This document shows positions 32,948 to 44,383 of a stretch of DNA of 64,000 nucleotides, one piece after another. The position numbers were made by a program, and so were the translations under genes. The notes under the pieces are model-generated. The model was not told the origin of the DNA and searched no databases. It saw only the letters and a program-made list of their open reading frames with translations. Position 1 is the stretch's first letter; every line of letters begins with the position of its first letter. Origin of the DNA: Fulvia fulva (Eukaryota > Ascomycota > Dothideomycetes > Mycosphaerellales > Mycosphaerellaceae); the NCBI RefSeq assembly GCF_020509005.1, contig NC_063020.1:3038001-3102000 (forward strand), read 5' to 3'.

Positions 32948-34650
32948 GAAAGCCGTTCCCTTGCCTTGCAAACATTTACTAATAAAATCGCAGAGTCCTC
33001 TACCCATCGAACATATAATATCCGAGTCGACGCACGATGTAACGCTTACACAAGATCACCAGGCGAATCCTGGACGAACCAGAACCCCCCTACCAACAGT
33101 GAATGGAGCCAAACATCGAGGACAACGCGGCCATCTCGCCGCTTCTCGTGGCGGCTCTCACATGCAGACGATGCCAGCGTTCATAGCGATGTAATTTGAG
33201 ATGACATAGACCATGAAGCATTTTTACGTTGTCACCAAGACTCTCTGCATCCAGCTTCCAAGTTTACCTCCGCGTCCTTCTGACAAAGTCACGGCCATTC
33301 TATTCACTTTATCCAGAGCGAGGTCTATCGCCACTCAGTCCACAGAACCACAGAACTGTCGTGATTTGAAAAGCCCGCTGCGTCGAACAGGATTCCACCC
33401 GTGGGGAATTGAAGGCGGATAGCAACGGCCTGCCCGACGTGACTGTCATGACGCCGTCTCGCACCCGCAATGTACTCATATCTTTCATTACACTCGTCTC
33501 TCTCATCGTGCTGGCGAACAAGGCAAGCAGATACCCATCACGATGCACTTTCCAAATCCCATAAAATCCTACGACCGTGTACAATAGCCCATCACTCTGC
33601 CTCATCGCCTCATTCTCGCCCATCGGCTTCACTGCCCGATGAGTGAGGTCGGTAAACGCGTCGCTGTGGCGCTGATCTAGCCAAGGGTCAGGCACGAGAC
33701 ACGAGACCCACGATCTTTTTGCAAGAGACAGAGACTGACGCCTCCAGTGGAGACTTGTGTGTTAGTGTGCTGCAAGTCATCGTGCGTGTCACTACTTCAC
33801 TTAGTGCCGGGCGCTTGGCTGTGTGTAGGAATGCGGTCCTGAGGGAGTGCATTTGGCTGCCGTAGTCGGCTTGGATGGTTCGGGTGCTTGTGGGCAAGTT
33901 TGACGGGTGGCTGCTGTCTCGAGCTGGGCAGGGAGATGCTGAAGGCTTGGTGCTGTACTTCGTTTGACGAGCGCCTTTGGGATCATGGGGAGGCTATCAG
34001 ATTTCAGGTGGCAGCGTCCACGCTGCGGAAATTGGTGGGTGAATATGGCAAAATGTAGGAAGGACATTCCAGCGGTGCCGCAGGACGTTCTGGCAGAATA
34101 TGGCACCTGGGAGCATCCATGAATGGCCAAATTCGAAGTATAATATGCCGCTCTGCGGCCCACATGGCAAAGTGCAGTTTCGTGAGTAAGTGAATGGGTC
34201 AAAACTCCACTGTGGTCCGCGACACCGGCTTCTATGAGTGGCTTGTCAGTCGATTCGTGGTGTCAGACTACAGCGCTTCTTTCCCGTGTATGACAAGGCG
34301 AACGTCTTCGACGCGTGTGCCTGCCGCAGTTATCGCTTCTTGGGTGTGGCAGAATCACGCTCCCTGCACGGCGAAAGGACAGATCGTTGTGTTGATCTCG
34401 TGACTGGTAGGGGACGTTATCTCTGATGATGACTGATCGCTGCTTCCCTCTTGTTGACTCGAGGGAGGTGCTTTTGTAGCCAAGGTTGATATTCGGTTGG
34501 CGATTCCGGAGAAGGACAGTCCGTGCTGCCGCAGATCCGAGGGATGTGCAGTGCCAAGTCGCTCCAGCTCCACTATCCGACCTACAATATCGGACGCCTT
34601 TCCCGACCTCTCCTCTTCCCTTGCGTGTCTGCGTATGCTGCTGTACCGGT
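32948..34650. other. Intergenic upstream of the Zn2Cys6 regulator
   Basis: About 1.7 kb. Several short overlapping frames occur on both strands (for example 33309-33695 minus), none with a recognisable domain. It contains the promoter of the regulator gene. Confidence 0.45.
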
Positions 34651-37186
34651 ATGGACGAGGTCGTGAAGAGCGGCAGGGTCCGGAAAAGAGCCCCAAACGC
34701 GTAAGTCGCGTTCCCACGTGATTCGGATGAGAGTGTTTCGTGCTGACATCGCCACAGGTGTACCAGATGTCGCAAGCAGAAGATCAAGTGCAGTGGTAAT
34801 GTGCCGTGCGAGCAGTGCTCTAGGAGAAACGTCAACTGCGCTTTCGATGACAAGCAGCACAAGATACTCGTGAGCCAGACGTAAGGCCAGATACGTCCCG
34901 CTGAGAGTCTACGTGCTGAACAGTATCATAGATATATTGCAGAGCTCGAACGGCGTGCTGCTGGTCAGTCGCCACACAACGGCAATCAGATCCCACCACT
35001 CCATCACATAGGGCTGGACAACGATCCAGGTTCTCCGGGTGAACATGGTATGCTTCCTCAATTCTCTGCGAAAGGGCAGTGCTGAGAGTCTGTAAGGAGA
35101 GCCATCAGGGCATGGAAACATACATCATGGTCCTGGATCAGACGACATCGAAGATGATCATGCATCCCCGTCAGAACCCTCGACCCAGGGCCAGACCGCA
35201 GTGCGTACCACGCCTGAGGCTAATCTGACCAACCCCTTGGATCCCAATAATTCCGACTCGTTTACTCTTGATACAGCCAGCAGAAGATGTACGTTGTGAT
35301 CTGCACATCCAATAGCATCCACTGACGATATGCTAGTCTTCTTGGGAGTTTCCTCGAACTGGTCTTTTGGGCGGAGAGTGCTGAGAATGGTTCACGAAAA
35401 GGTGAACGACACTCCACTCCCAGCAGAAGGCTTACAATTCGAAGGATCAACTTACGATCTCGGCTGGGATGGCCACAGAAGAACTGTTGCCGTTGACACT
35501 TCGTCTCTGCCGACCTCCGACTTTGCAGTGTTTCTGATCAATGCTGTGAAGTTTCACTGTGGCCGACTGTTCCATCTCTTCGACGAAACATTATTCATGC
35601 ATTATTTTACAAGGTTCTACGAGGATCCAGGCAACGAGGCCAACTACCCCAGGCTATGGTTCATCCATTTTCTGCTGATACTGGCTTTTGGTAAGGCATT
35701 CATTGTAGGAGCGAACAAAAGCAAAAGGCCACCAGGAGCGGAGCTCTTTGTACAGGGCATGCAGCTGCTTCCTGACATCACTGGCCTGTACACCGATCCT
35801 GTACAGTCGACCGAAGTCCTGTGCTGTGCTGCTCTCTACCTGCAATGTCTGGACCTTCGCAGTGCTGCATACAACGTGGTAAGTCTCGTCAGATGCCAAA
35901 CGAAGTCCTGTGCTGAGAAAGACAGATCGGACAAGCCTTCAGACTCGCAGTCGAGCAAGGTCTCCACACTGATATGCAAAGTCTACATCTACCAGATGCT
36001 ATGGTGGAGAGATGCCGCGAGGTCTGGTGGACAGTGTACATTCTGGACCGTCATATGACATCTCTGATGGGTGTACCCATGAGCTTGTCAGATGATGAGA
36101 TCACGGCCTGCTTGCCCACGTTTGCCGGTCAAACAAAGAAGGCGATTGCGTTGAGCCTTCATGTAAGGTTGGCAAAGGCAGAAGCAGTTATACTACAGAG
36201 TAAGTGCAATCCCTCAATGGTTCCCGCGCGATACTGATAGAAGCTAGCTGTGTACGGCCGAGGTGGTGGCAGAAGTGAGCGATTCTTGTTGAACATGAAA
36301 GGAGCACTAAGGACAATTGCATCAGCTAATGAGCAACGCAACGCGTCCTTCCCTCTGGATCTCGACAATACTAGTATTTGTAGGCTCACCGCCTATCTGC
36401 ACCTCTTCCATCACCAGGTAGGCAGCTCTTCTCGCCACGACCCGCACTGCGCTGACGAGATGCAGTGTCTCATACTGGCAACAAGACCGTTACTTTATTC
36501 TTTCCTACAGAAGCGACTGGAGTCGACAAAGCCATTGCGAGTGTCTGCGTCGCACGGCGCCAGATCGCTCGTCAGGGTTTGTGTTGGTTCGGCACAGCAG
36601 TGTCTAAACATCTTGGAAGCATTGCATATCCAGGGCCTCCTTGGTGAACACAGCACATCACAGAAAGGTGTTTCAACCTGCTAACAAGACCACAGAGAGC
36701 TTCATACCATTCGATCGCGATGCCGCCTTTTCGTCCGCAGTAGTTCTCAACGTTGCAGCGACAGTTGACCCATCGTTGGTCAAGAACAAGGATCCGAGGC
36801 TGCAGACAGCGCTTGCGATTTTGGACGAGATGACTACACGAGGCAACCGGATTGCCGAGTTTCACAAATTTGAACTGGAGCAATTGGCTGCCAACCTGAG
36901 GCGCCTGCAGGCGATGTCATCGGCTGCTAACGAGGGAAGAGCAGATTCGACCAGTCAAGTTTCGCCCAACGAGACGACAAGCCTCAGCGTGGCTCCTATG
37001 GATGGACAGAACTCGGAAGACTTCCAGACGACATTCGATAACATTGACACCATTCTGAGCGAGTGGAATTCGGATGATGGACTGAGTGGAGAACATCTCA
37101 TGGCCGTCGCCGATTCTCTGGACTTCGGGCAGTTGAATTGGCTGACCATGGGCGACTTCGAGCAACCGATGAGCGTAGGCCATTGA
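34651..37186 (+). CDS. Zn2Cys6 transcription factor in the proline block (PrnA/PUT3-like position)
   Basis: Nine exons join in frame: 34651-34700, 34758-34880, 34932-35047, 35109-35288, 35337-35878, 35926-36199, 36248-36417, 36466-36643, 36696-37186. All introns are 47-61 nt with GT-AG ends, giving 707 aa. Residues about 17-45 form the binuclear zinc cluster (CTRCRKQKIKCSGNVPCEQC, spacing CX2CX6CX5CX2CX6C), followed by the short helix YIAELERRAAG. The middle has the fungal-specific regulatory domain (GLHTDMQSLHLPD, REVWWTVYILDRHMTSLMG). The acidic C terminus could be an activation region. Placement between P5C dehydrogenase and proline dehydrogenase suggests it controls them, like PrnA in the Aspergillus prn cluster; orthology is not shown. 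Confidence 0.88.
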
Positions 37187-37697
37187 TCGATGTTGCCTAT
37201 GAGAGACGAATCAGCATGTAGAAAGCGACGACTTCGGATTTGCTACGGGCAATGTCCCGTTCCGCCAAGAATTTCCCAAGGCTACGGCTGAGTTTGCGAG
37301 ATCCAGGCAATGCAAGGCACATGACCAACTCAGACACGTACGAGCGCGCATCGTCAGCATGCTGTATCTCGGGCATGCGTACGGCGAAGCATGTCTGCAG
37401 TTGAGATCGGGCTCTTTCTGGGTTCGACTACCGGATCTGGAAAGACCAGGAGGTCAGCTGACAGCTATCTTGTGGCTGGAGCTACCACCGTGGCTACCCA
37501 TGCAGCTGTCAAGCTTCAGCGTATGCGTGTGGATCCTGGGTCGCTATTAGACCCCTCCTCGGGACACCCAACCGTTGCGGCAACCACATAATACAGCATT
37601 ACTGTGTCGAAGATATGAAGCCATGAACAGCTCTCTTTTGTAGCTGTCATCATCTTCCACAGTAGGTAACGTCCGGACTCACAACAACTCGCCCATC
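37187..37697. promoter_or_regulatory. Promoter region of proline dehydrogenase
   Basis: 511 bp between the regulator and proline dehydrogenase, both on the plus strand. CCTCCTCGGG and a TCCGG near the start are present; no confident site is called. Confidence 0.3.
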
Positions 37698-39194
37698 ATG
37701 TTCGGACGGACCGCTACTACCAGTGTTCGACAGCTATACGCCTCGACGCCATTCAGGATTGTTCAGGGCGCTGAGAAGACCGCCGTCGTCACCTGCCGAC
37801 GAACCTATTCTGACTTCTCTGCGGATGCGAGAGACACGGACTTTGTCCCCAAATATGTCTCGAAGCCAGAGGTCACCGCTCCTACGGCTACGCCGACAGG
37901 TCTTGAGCGGATGCCGAACATCAACGTCTTCAGAAATCTCTTGTTGGGCACGATGTTGACGTCGCCCATTCTATCAAAGATTGGCTTCGGACTCTTCGGA
38001 ACAGTTACCAACTCGAAGTCAGCCATGCTCAACCCGGACAGAAACCCTGTGCTCAGGGCAATCATCAAACCACTCATATACGACCAGTTCTGTGCCGGCA
38101 CGAACCCAAAGGAGATTTTCCGTACGAGAGATGTTACGAAAGGCATGGGCTACGGTGGTATCGTTCTATGCTACGGCAAGGAGATTCAAATCTCCTCCAC
38201 AGGCGAGGTCCATTCGACAGGCAAAGGCAACGCCAACCAGACTCTTGAGATCAACGCGTGGCGAGATGGCAACCTCGAGACGCTTGACATGACTGGCAAG
38301 GGCGATTGGCTCGGGATGAAGCTGACTGGTGCTGGTCCTGGTGTCACGAAGGCACTTATGCAGAACCAGGAGCCACCACAAGAATTCGTCGCTGCTATGG
38401 ATGCCATCTGCCAGAAAGCCAAAGACCAAAATGTCAGACTATGGGTTGATGCTGAGCAACAGACCGTCCAGACTGCTATTGACCGATGGACAATCGACTT
38501 TATGCGCAAGTGGAACAAAGATGGCGACGTCGTTGTCTACCAAACGATCCAGGCATATCTCAAAGCATCTCGGCCGCGACTCATGAATCAGCTTGCAATC
38601 GCCGAGCGGGAAGGATGGACAATTGCAGTGAAGCTTGTGCGTGGTGCATACATTGCCAACGACCAACGAGAGTTGATTCACGATACCAAGCAAGACACCG
38701 ACGACTCATACAACGGCCTGGTTCACGACATGCTTTCTGGCACCAACCTCGGCTTCACCCCAGACAAGTTTCCAAGAATGCAGCTCATTCTCGCCGGTCA
38801 CAACCCGGAAAGCGTCGCAAAAGCCTGGAACCTCGTGCAAAGACTCTCCGAGAAGGGAACGCTCAAGGTCCTGCCTGAATTTGTCCAGCTACAAGGCATG
38901 GGCGATGAACTCGGCTGCAAGGTCCTCCAACGATGCGATGACCTTCGCAAGCAAAAGGGCTCGGTAACAACAGGCGCTCTCACACTTGAGCAGGCCAACT
39001 CATCCGGGCGACAGAACGCCGTTGTGCCGGCTGTCTACAAATGCCTCACATGGGGCAGCATTCAGGAGTGCATGCAGTACCTCTACCGTCGTCTGGTCGA
39101 GAACCAGGGCGGAGCCGACAGGATGAAGGATGGCCTGTCTGCTTACCGACAGGAGGTATGGCGAAGACTGACACGATCGCTCTCGTTCAGATGA
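37698..39194 (+). CDS. PUT1: Proline dehydrogenase
   Basis: A single exon, 498 aa. It is the FAD enzyme of the mitochondrial inner membrane that oxidises proline to P5C and passes electrons to the respiratory chain. Some members also accept 4-hydroxyproline. The first ~35 residues are basic and hydroxylated (MFGRTATTSVRQLYAS), as in a mitochondrial presequence. Barrel motifs include LWVDAEQQTVQTAI, VYQTIQAYLKAS, WTIAVKLVRGAYI with its substrate Arg, and the C-terminal FAD/substrate block YRRLVENQGGADRM. It corresponds to prnD/PUT1 and follows the Zn2Cys6 regulator by 511 bp. Confidence 0.95.
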   Translation: MFGRTATTSVRQLYASTPFRIVQGAEKTAVVTCRRTYSDFSADARDTDFVPKYVSKPEVTAPTATPTGLERMPNINVFRNLLLGTMLTSPILSKIGFGLFGTVTNSKSAMLNPDRNPVLRAIIKPLIYDQFCAGTNPKEIFRTRDVTKGMGYGGIVLCYGKEIQISSTGEVHSTGKGNANQTLEINAWRDGNLETLDMTGKGDWLGMKLTGAGPGVTKALMQNQEPPQEFVAAMDAICQKAKDQNVRLWVDAEQQTVQTAIDRWTIDFMRKWNKDGDVVVYQTIQAYLKASRPRLMNQLAIAEREGWTIAVKLVRGAYIANDQRELIHDTKQDTDDSYNGLVHDMLSGTNLGFTPDKFPRMQLILAGHNPESVAKAWNLVQRLSEKGTLKVLPEFVQLQGMGDELGCKVLQRCDDLRKQKGSVTTGALTLEQANSSGRQNAVVPAVYKCLTWGSIQECMQYLYRRLVENQGGADRMKDGLSAYRQEVWRRLTRSLSFR

Positions 39195-40069
39195 TTGACG
39201 ATAATGATGACGAGTAAGATTAGGTTTTTTGGTTTTTTGTGATAGCACATTTAGCGTTGATGATTTCGCGTATGGAATTCATTACAACTTCACATTCACT
39301 ATAAGTTACACATGCTTCCATTCCTTCTTCGTGAAGCTCGCTGTCTGCGCGAAATTGTTCCAGCTTCGCAAACCCCCAGGCACCTCACAATCCCTGATCC
39401 ATGCCTGCGACTTGGATCTCTCCACCGGTGACCGAACAATACTTCGACCTCCAACACACCACACAACCACTTTGGGACTCCACTATAAGCCATGACTCTG
39501 ACCGCTCACAGCATCTAGCGATAGTCAAGACTTCGGCAGTCCCACGCCCGGATAAGCCACCGATACTCGTCCCACACCGATCCCAATTCCACAGCCCTGC
39601 TGCACGCCCTGCAGGCAGAAGCCTTCTGGAAAACGCCACCAGTTTGAGTTAGACTATACCGACCTCCCAGAACACCACCGGCCATCTGCCGTCTCCACGT
39701 TTCTCCACACTCCATGTGTCTGACATCCTTATAGATAAAGCTTGCTGCGTAGCTACTTACCCGAATGTGGTCGGGTGCGGGATCTGCAGCCGTAGCGTGG
39801 CGCGTCCGCTCGTGCATGTGCATGACACGCTACGGGTAGGCAAAGCCGACGTCTCTGCGGAGAGCAACTTGATCCTTGTATGCAGAAGCGCGCAGACGGC
39901 GGTAGGCACCGATTTTTGGTGGAGGGATGGCATGGGTTAGGATGTCGGAATGCGTATTGCGGGTGATATGTGAGAGTCGCAGAGAACGTAAAACTACGAT
40001 GTCGGCTCTTGCGCTTGGGTGTGATTGTCTTGTCGTAACATCGTTCGCAACAGTTGATAGACTATCAAA
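39195..40069. other. Intergenic
   Basis: About 0.9 kb between proline dehydrogenase and the aldolase. Frames here are short and overlap on both strands. The region just before 40070 holds a CGG-N10-CGG arrangement (near 39947-39962); relevance unknown. Confidence 0.4.
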
Positions 40070-41166
40070 ATGGCAGCAGTAGAAATCCAGCAATCTTCCA
40101 CAGGCCGCGAGCCAGGCACGAGCAGCAGCAAGAGAGCGTACAGCCACAGCCATCCAGTCCCGGCACCAGGCTGCTATGTACCAGCCATCACTTTCTACCA
40201 GCGAAACGCGGACAAGCTCGACCTTGACGCACAAGCGAAATACTACTCTTACCTCGCGAGCACTGGACTGCAGGGACTTGTGATTCTCGGCACAAACGCA
40301 GAGACGTTCCTTCTGACCCGCGATGAGCGCAAGACACTTCTACAGCTGGCACGGAGGACTGTGCCACGAGACACTCCCATAATTGCTGGTGTTGGTGGCC
40401 ATTCGACGGCGCAGGTGCTTGAGTACATTCAGCATGCGTATGAGGCGGGCAGTGATTTTGTGCTCTTGCTGCCGTGTGCATACTTTGGGAAGCAGACGAC
40501 GCCAGCAGTGGTGAAGGACTTCTTCAACTCGGTTGCTAAGCAGAGCCCGCTGCCAATCGTAAGTCAACAAGGAAACCAGTGTTCAAAGCAACATACTGAC
40601 TCTGCTTACAGATCCTCTACAACTTCCCAGCAGTCTGCAACGGCCTCGACCTCGACTCCGACATCATCGAAGAAATCGCACGAGCGAATGAGAACGTCGT
40701 CGGTGTGAAGTTGACCTGCGGCTCCGTGGCAAAGATCGCACGACTAGCAGCAGTCTTCCCCCCTTCGCGATTCGCTGTCTACGGTGGTCAATCCGACTTC
40801 CTTCTTGGCGGTTTGGCTGTTGGCAGTTCAGGTTGCATCGCTGCGTTTGCCAATGTGTTCCCACGGAGTGTTGCAAGAATCCATAACCTCTGGGCAGCTG
40901 GAAAGCAGCAAGAGGCACTTGCTTTGCAGAAGACTCTTTCGCTGGCAGAGTCTCCAACGAAGGCAGGCATCGCAAATACGAAATATGCTGCTGCGGTTAT
41001 CACGGCACCAAAGGCGGGCATTAAGGATGCTGCGCCGCTGTTGAGGCCACGACACCCGTACAAGGAGCCAGACCAGGCGTCGAAGACCAGGATCGAGAAG
41101 ACGATTGGCGCCATCGCACACTTGGAGGATCAGTCGGCGGAGGTTGAGATCAGGAGTCGATTGTAG
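40070..41166 (+). CDS. 4-hydroxy-2-oxoglutarate aldolase-type enzyme (DHDPS/NAL family), PTS1-like C terminus
   Basis: Exons 40070-40558 and 40612-41166 (intron 53 nt, GTAAGT...TTACAG) give 347 aa. The TIM-barrel DapA family is shown by LGTNAETFLLTRDER (GTxxE), GVGGHSTAQVLEYI, YNFPAVCNGLDL (the Tyr that shuttles protons) and the Schiff-base Lys in NVVGVKLTCG. Eukaryotic members with this sequence type cleave 4-hydroxy-2-oxoglutarate to pyruvate and glyoxylate, the last step of hydroxyproline catabolism. Other fungal members act in sugar-acid pathways (2-keto-3-deoxy-L-galactonate aldolase), so substrate is inferred from context. The C terminus SRL fits the PTS1 rule. Its neighbours are proline dehydrogenase and P5C reductase. 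Confidence 0.85.
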
Positions 41167-41646
41167 GCGGGCGGCTTTTAAGCAGGATGAAGCTGCGCAT
41201 CAGCATTGGCAACGGCGGTCACACAGATATTATAGACAGCGTTGTTTTCCAGTAATGACCCCTTGCGATGTGATCCCGGGTTTGATGCTGTCTGTCGCTC
41301 TGTCTGCTCAGTCGCTCGTGCTCATCGAGGACAACGTGAACTGCTCGATTGATAAGTCGCTGTCATCGTTTCTGCTGAATGCTGAATCGTTCTGCCATGA
41401 ACTTCGCGGTAAGAACCCTCCATAGAGAATCTATCGTCGATGAGATACGTGTATCTGTCGTTCTTCGAGCTCAAAGATACGTCACGGCAAGTGACGGGGA
41501 TTCGAAGCTCCAAATCGGAAGCGCTTTCCGTACCCAGTTCTTTCGTGGCCACAATAGCTACACATATCACAGAATCTTTTCTGCTGTGCATACCATTGAC
41601 TTAAAGCTCGGAGTCAAGTCAAGCAAATCGATTTGACAGCAGAATC
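41167..41646. other. Intergenic
   Basis: 480 bp; promoter of P5C reductase, nothing else recognised. Confidence 0.4.
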
Positions 41647-42571
41647 ATGGGTTCTACAGGCAAGAGTCAGCATGTAGCCATCCTTGGCTGTGGTAAGTTG
41701 TGCCCATTTCGACCAAGCCAGCGTTGCAGTTTACTGATGATTTGCAGGCGTGATGGGCGCAGCAGTCCTCGAGGGCTGGCTGAAGAATGGATCCGGCTAC
41801 ACATTCGCAGCGCACACAAGAACAGAAGCATCACTCAACAGCCTCAAAAACGACCTCGGCGACCTCAGTGGCAACGTCAAATTCTCCCACGGCAACGACC
41901 AAATCGCAGCAACAGCAAAAGACGCAGACATCGTGCTGCTCGGCTTCCTACCCAAGCAGCTCGCCGAAGTCCTCAAGCTCCCAGGCCTCGCAGACGCCCT
42001 CAACGGCAAATCCATCATCAGCATGCTAGCCGGCGTCCCCATCTCTCAAGTCCAAGACGCAATAATCTCTGGCTCCTCCGGTTCAAAGGCCAGCGACTTC
42101 AACGTATCCCGCATCATCCCAACTCTCGGTGTGAAAATCGGCGAGAGCGTCACTCTCATCGCCGACCCAGCAGAACCGACGGAGTCGAAGGAGTCCGCGC
42201 AGCTTATCCATTCTCTTCTCGAACTGATAGGAGCGCCTCAGCACATTCCAGAAGCGTTGATGGACGAGGCCACGGCGATTCAGTCGGCTGTACACGCGCT
42301 GGCTATCGTGGGTGTCGATGGAGCGACGGATGCCAGTGTCGCGGATGGACTGCCTCGATCGACGGCGCTTGGGTTGGTCGCGGCGTCGTTGCAGAGTGCG
42401 GCTGGACTTATGGCGAGGGGGCCTTATTCGCCGGAGTCGTTGAAGGCTGGCATGTCGACGCCGGGAGGCATTACGTTGAATGCGCTTGTGCAGCTTAATG
42501 CGGAGGCTACGCCGGGTATTGCGAAGGCTGTGAGGGGCGCTGTTAAGTTCACGAAGAGTATGAATGAATAG
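41647..42571 (+). CDS. PRO3: Pyrroline-5-carboxylate reductase
   Basis: Exons 41647-41692 and 41748-42571 (intron 55 nt, GTAAGT...TGCAG) give 289 aa. It reduces P5C to proline with NAD(P)H. The intron splits the N-terminal nucleotide-binding motif (VAILGCGVMGAAVLEGWL when joined). The C-terminal dimerisation/catalytic region contains DEATAIQSAVHALAIVGVDGATDASVADGL and the proline-binding MSTPGGITLNAL loop. The codon choice turns from C-ending to G/T-ending in the last 300 bp, as in the aminotransferase. It is odd beside proline degradation genes; it may recycle P5C, reduce hydroxy-P5C or act in the proline-P5C cycle. Confidence 0.93.
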
Positions 42572-42751
42572 AGAATGACGTGATGGATAGAAGGATGATT
42601 GTGATGGATCACGGAACACGATGAAAGCAGTAGCTTCGGTCGGGGCTATGAGATCAATCAAAATTTGAACAGCAGTGCAAGCAGTGTTTGATGACGCTGC
42701 GAAAGGGCTTGTGCCAACAAGACGAGCTCGACGAGAATACATGTTCCAGGA

Positions 42752-44383
42752 CTACTTATCTTCTGCGGGCAGCAAATGCTCCTTTTCTCCCTGTTCTGCC
42801 TGTTGATGCGGATTCCAGAACGACGCTTTCCGAGGCAGCAAGTAGTCTTCGCTCAGGATGCAAAGCAACCACCCGTACAGCCCCTTGAACGGCCAGATAC
42901 TCCAAAATATCAGAAAAAGCCATTGCCTCCAGCTTTGCTCTGCATCATGCTTGTGGACAGCCTCGGTGGCCCGGACTTTCTCGTATATGCTAGGCAATGA
43001 CGATGCATGGTACTTGGCTCTCGTCTTCTCATATTGCTTCCGATCGCCATGTATGCTCCAGAACTCTTCTTCAGTGTAGAAAGTGTGTGAGTACAGCCAC
43101 TTTTGGCCCCCTAGAGCGTTGATCTTCCCCTCAAACCCTCTGTTCCAAGTGGTGAAGTCGTTGTTGCTCCCCAATGGCCCCCAGACGCCGAAGTTCAGCA
43201 TCATCTCAGGTCGCGGTGCTGAGGCCACATTATGATCGTCTGCTTCCTCTGTGGGAGCTTCAGCTAGAAGTCCATACGCCGAGGTTGGCGATTTGCCACG
43301 CATCCGAAGCGGGCATAGCCAGAGCGGGTAGTTTTTGAAGGTGGTATCGAGATGTGATACAAAGGCTGCTGCGTTGTCATATGGTATGGCCACATCCTGT
43401 ATGATGTACTGGGAGGAGAGGCCGGAATGATGGAGAGCGCTGTACATGATTCGGGTGTGCGTGTATGTATCCAAGAGCCATCTGGTGAGCCGGTTCAGAG
43501 GGACTGCGAAGTACTTGAAAGTATACTTGCTGATCCAGAAAGCGCCCCTCTCGTAGCGAAAGAGATATTCTTGTAAGGGGACAAGCTCTGTCCAGCTGTT
43601 CTGAGTTTTGTCCAGGAGCAGATTCTGGGCGTTAATGTAGAACCAGTCATCCCGTGGTTGAGAGAACGTGCGATACTTTCCGTTATATTGGCCATTGTCT
43701 TCTGCCATTCTACCCAAACAGACGACTCCGCGATCTTTAGCGAACAGAATGCCATCCATGTAGTCCAGGGTTCCAATTCCAGTGTGGGCCTTGAAGCACC
43801 CTATGGCATCGTCCACGCTCGCCACTCTCACGTAGGTCAATTCCACGAAAGGCTGCGCATCGATAAGTTCTAGCGCCAGCAATGTGACTACACCCAGTGT
43901 ACCGAAAGAAGCTGCTGCTGCATGAAATAGTTCAGCAGTCTCTGGATCGTCAGGTGAAGCCATTGTCACTTCTCCGTTGCCTAACACAATCTCCACCGCC
44001 TGCACAGTCCTGTCGAACAGGCCATGTTTGAAAGAGCTGCTCTCGCCGCTAGTACCTGCAAACCCTCCGCCGGCAGTGATCCCGGGAAACTCCATTACCA
44101 CAGGTGGCACGAGTCCCATCTTCAGAGTCGCAGCGGCGAGCTGGTCCATGGGCACGTTTGGCTCCACGAACGCAATTTTCTTCGAGACATCGATAGCAAG
44201 CACGCGATTCAAATGGCTGATGTCCACAATGTTGTCGTGTCGTCGCGGCGACTTCCTTGTGCTGTTGGTCGAGCCATGATAGATCCGGAAAGGCGAGCTG
44301 GTATTGTGAAATCCTCGAACACGAGATGCAATACTGCCAACTGCTTTAGTGTGCACTTGGCAGGATGGCAGTTCTGTGGCCAT
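42752..44383 (-). CDS. Delta(24)-sterol reductase (DHCR24/DIMINUTO)-like FAD enzyme
   Basis: A single exon, 543 aa. The FAD-binding PCMH domain is visible in the first 200 residues (IAFVEPNVPMDQLAAATL, VVMEFPGITAGGGFAGTSGE, FGTLGVVTLLALEL). The second half carries blocks typical of DHCR24 (DGILFAKDRGVVCLG, GAFWISKYTFKYFAVPLNR, QYIIQDVAIPY, LYSHTFYTEEEFW). It reduces the C24 double bond of the sterol side chain with NADPH in the ER, or acts on a related isoprenoid. No clear N-terminal membrane helix is seen, although hydrophobic WLFLIFWSIWPF lies near the C terminus. Divergent from a DHCR7-like gene. Confidence 0.82.
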   Translation of the reverse strand: MATELPSCQVHTKAVGSIASRVRGFHNTSSPFRIYHGSTNSTRKSPRRHDNIVDISHLNRVLAIDVSKKIAFVEPNVPMDQLAAATLKMGLVPPVVMEFPGITAGGGFAGTSGESSSFKHGLFDRTVQAVEIVLGNGEVTMASPDDPETAELFHAAAASFGTLGVVTLLALELIDAQPFVELTYVRVASVDDAIGCFKAHTGIGTLDYMDGILFAKDRGVVCLGRMAEDNGQYNGKYRTFSQPRDDWFYINAQNLLLDKTQNSWTELVPLQEYLFRYERGAFWISKYTFKYFAVPLNRLTRWLLDTYTHTRIMYSALHHSGLSSQYIIQDVAIPYDNAAAFVSHLDTTFKNYPLWLCPLRMRGKSPTSAYGLLAEAPTEEADDHNVASAPRPEMMLNFGVWGPLGSNNDFTTWNRGFEGKINALGGQKWLYSHTFYTEEEFWSIHGDRKQYEKTRAKYHASSLPSIYEKVRATEAVHKHDAEQSWRQWLFLIFWSIWPFKGLYGWLLCILSEDYLLPRKASFWNPHQQAEQGEKEHLLPAEDK

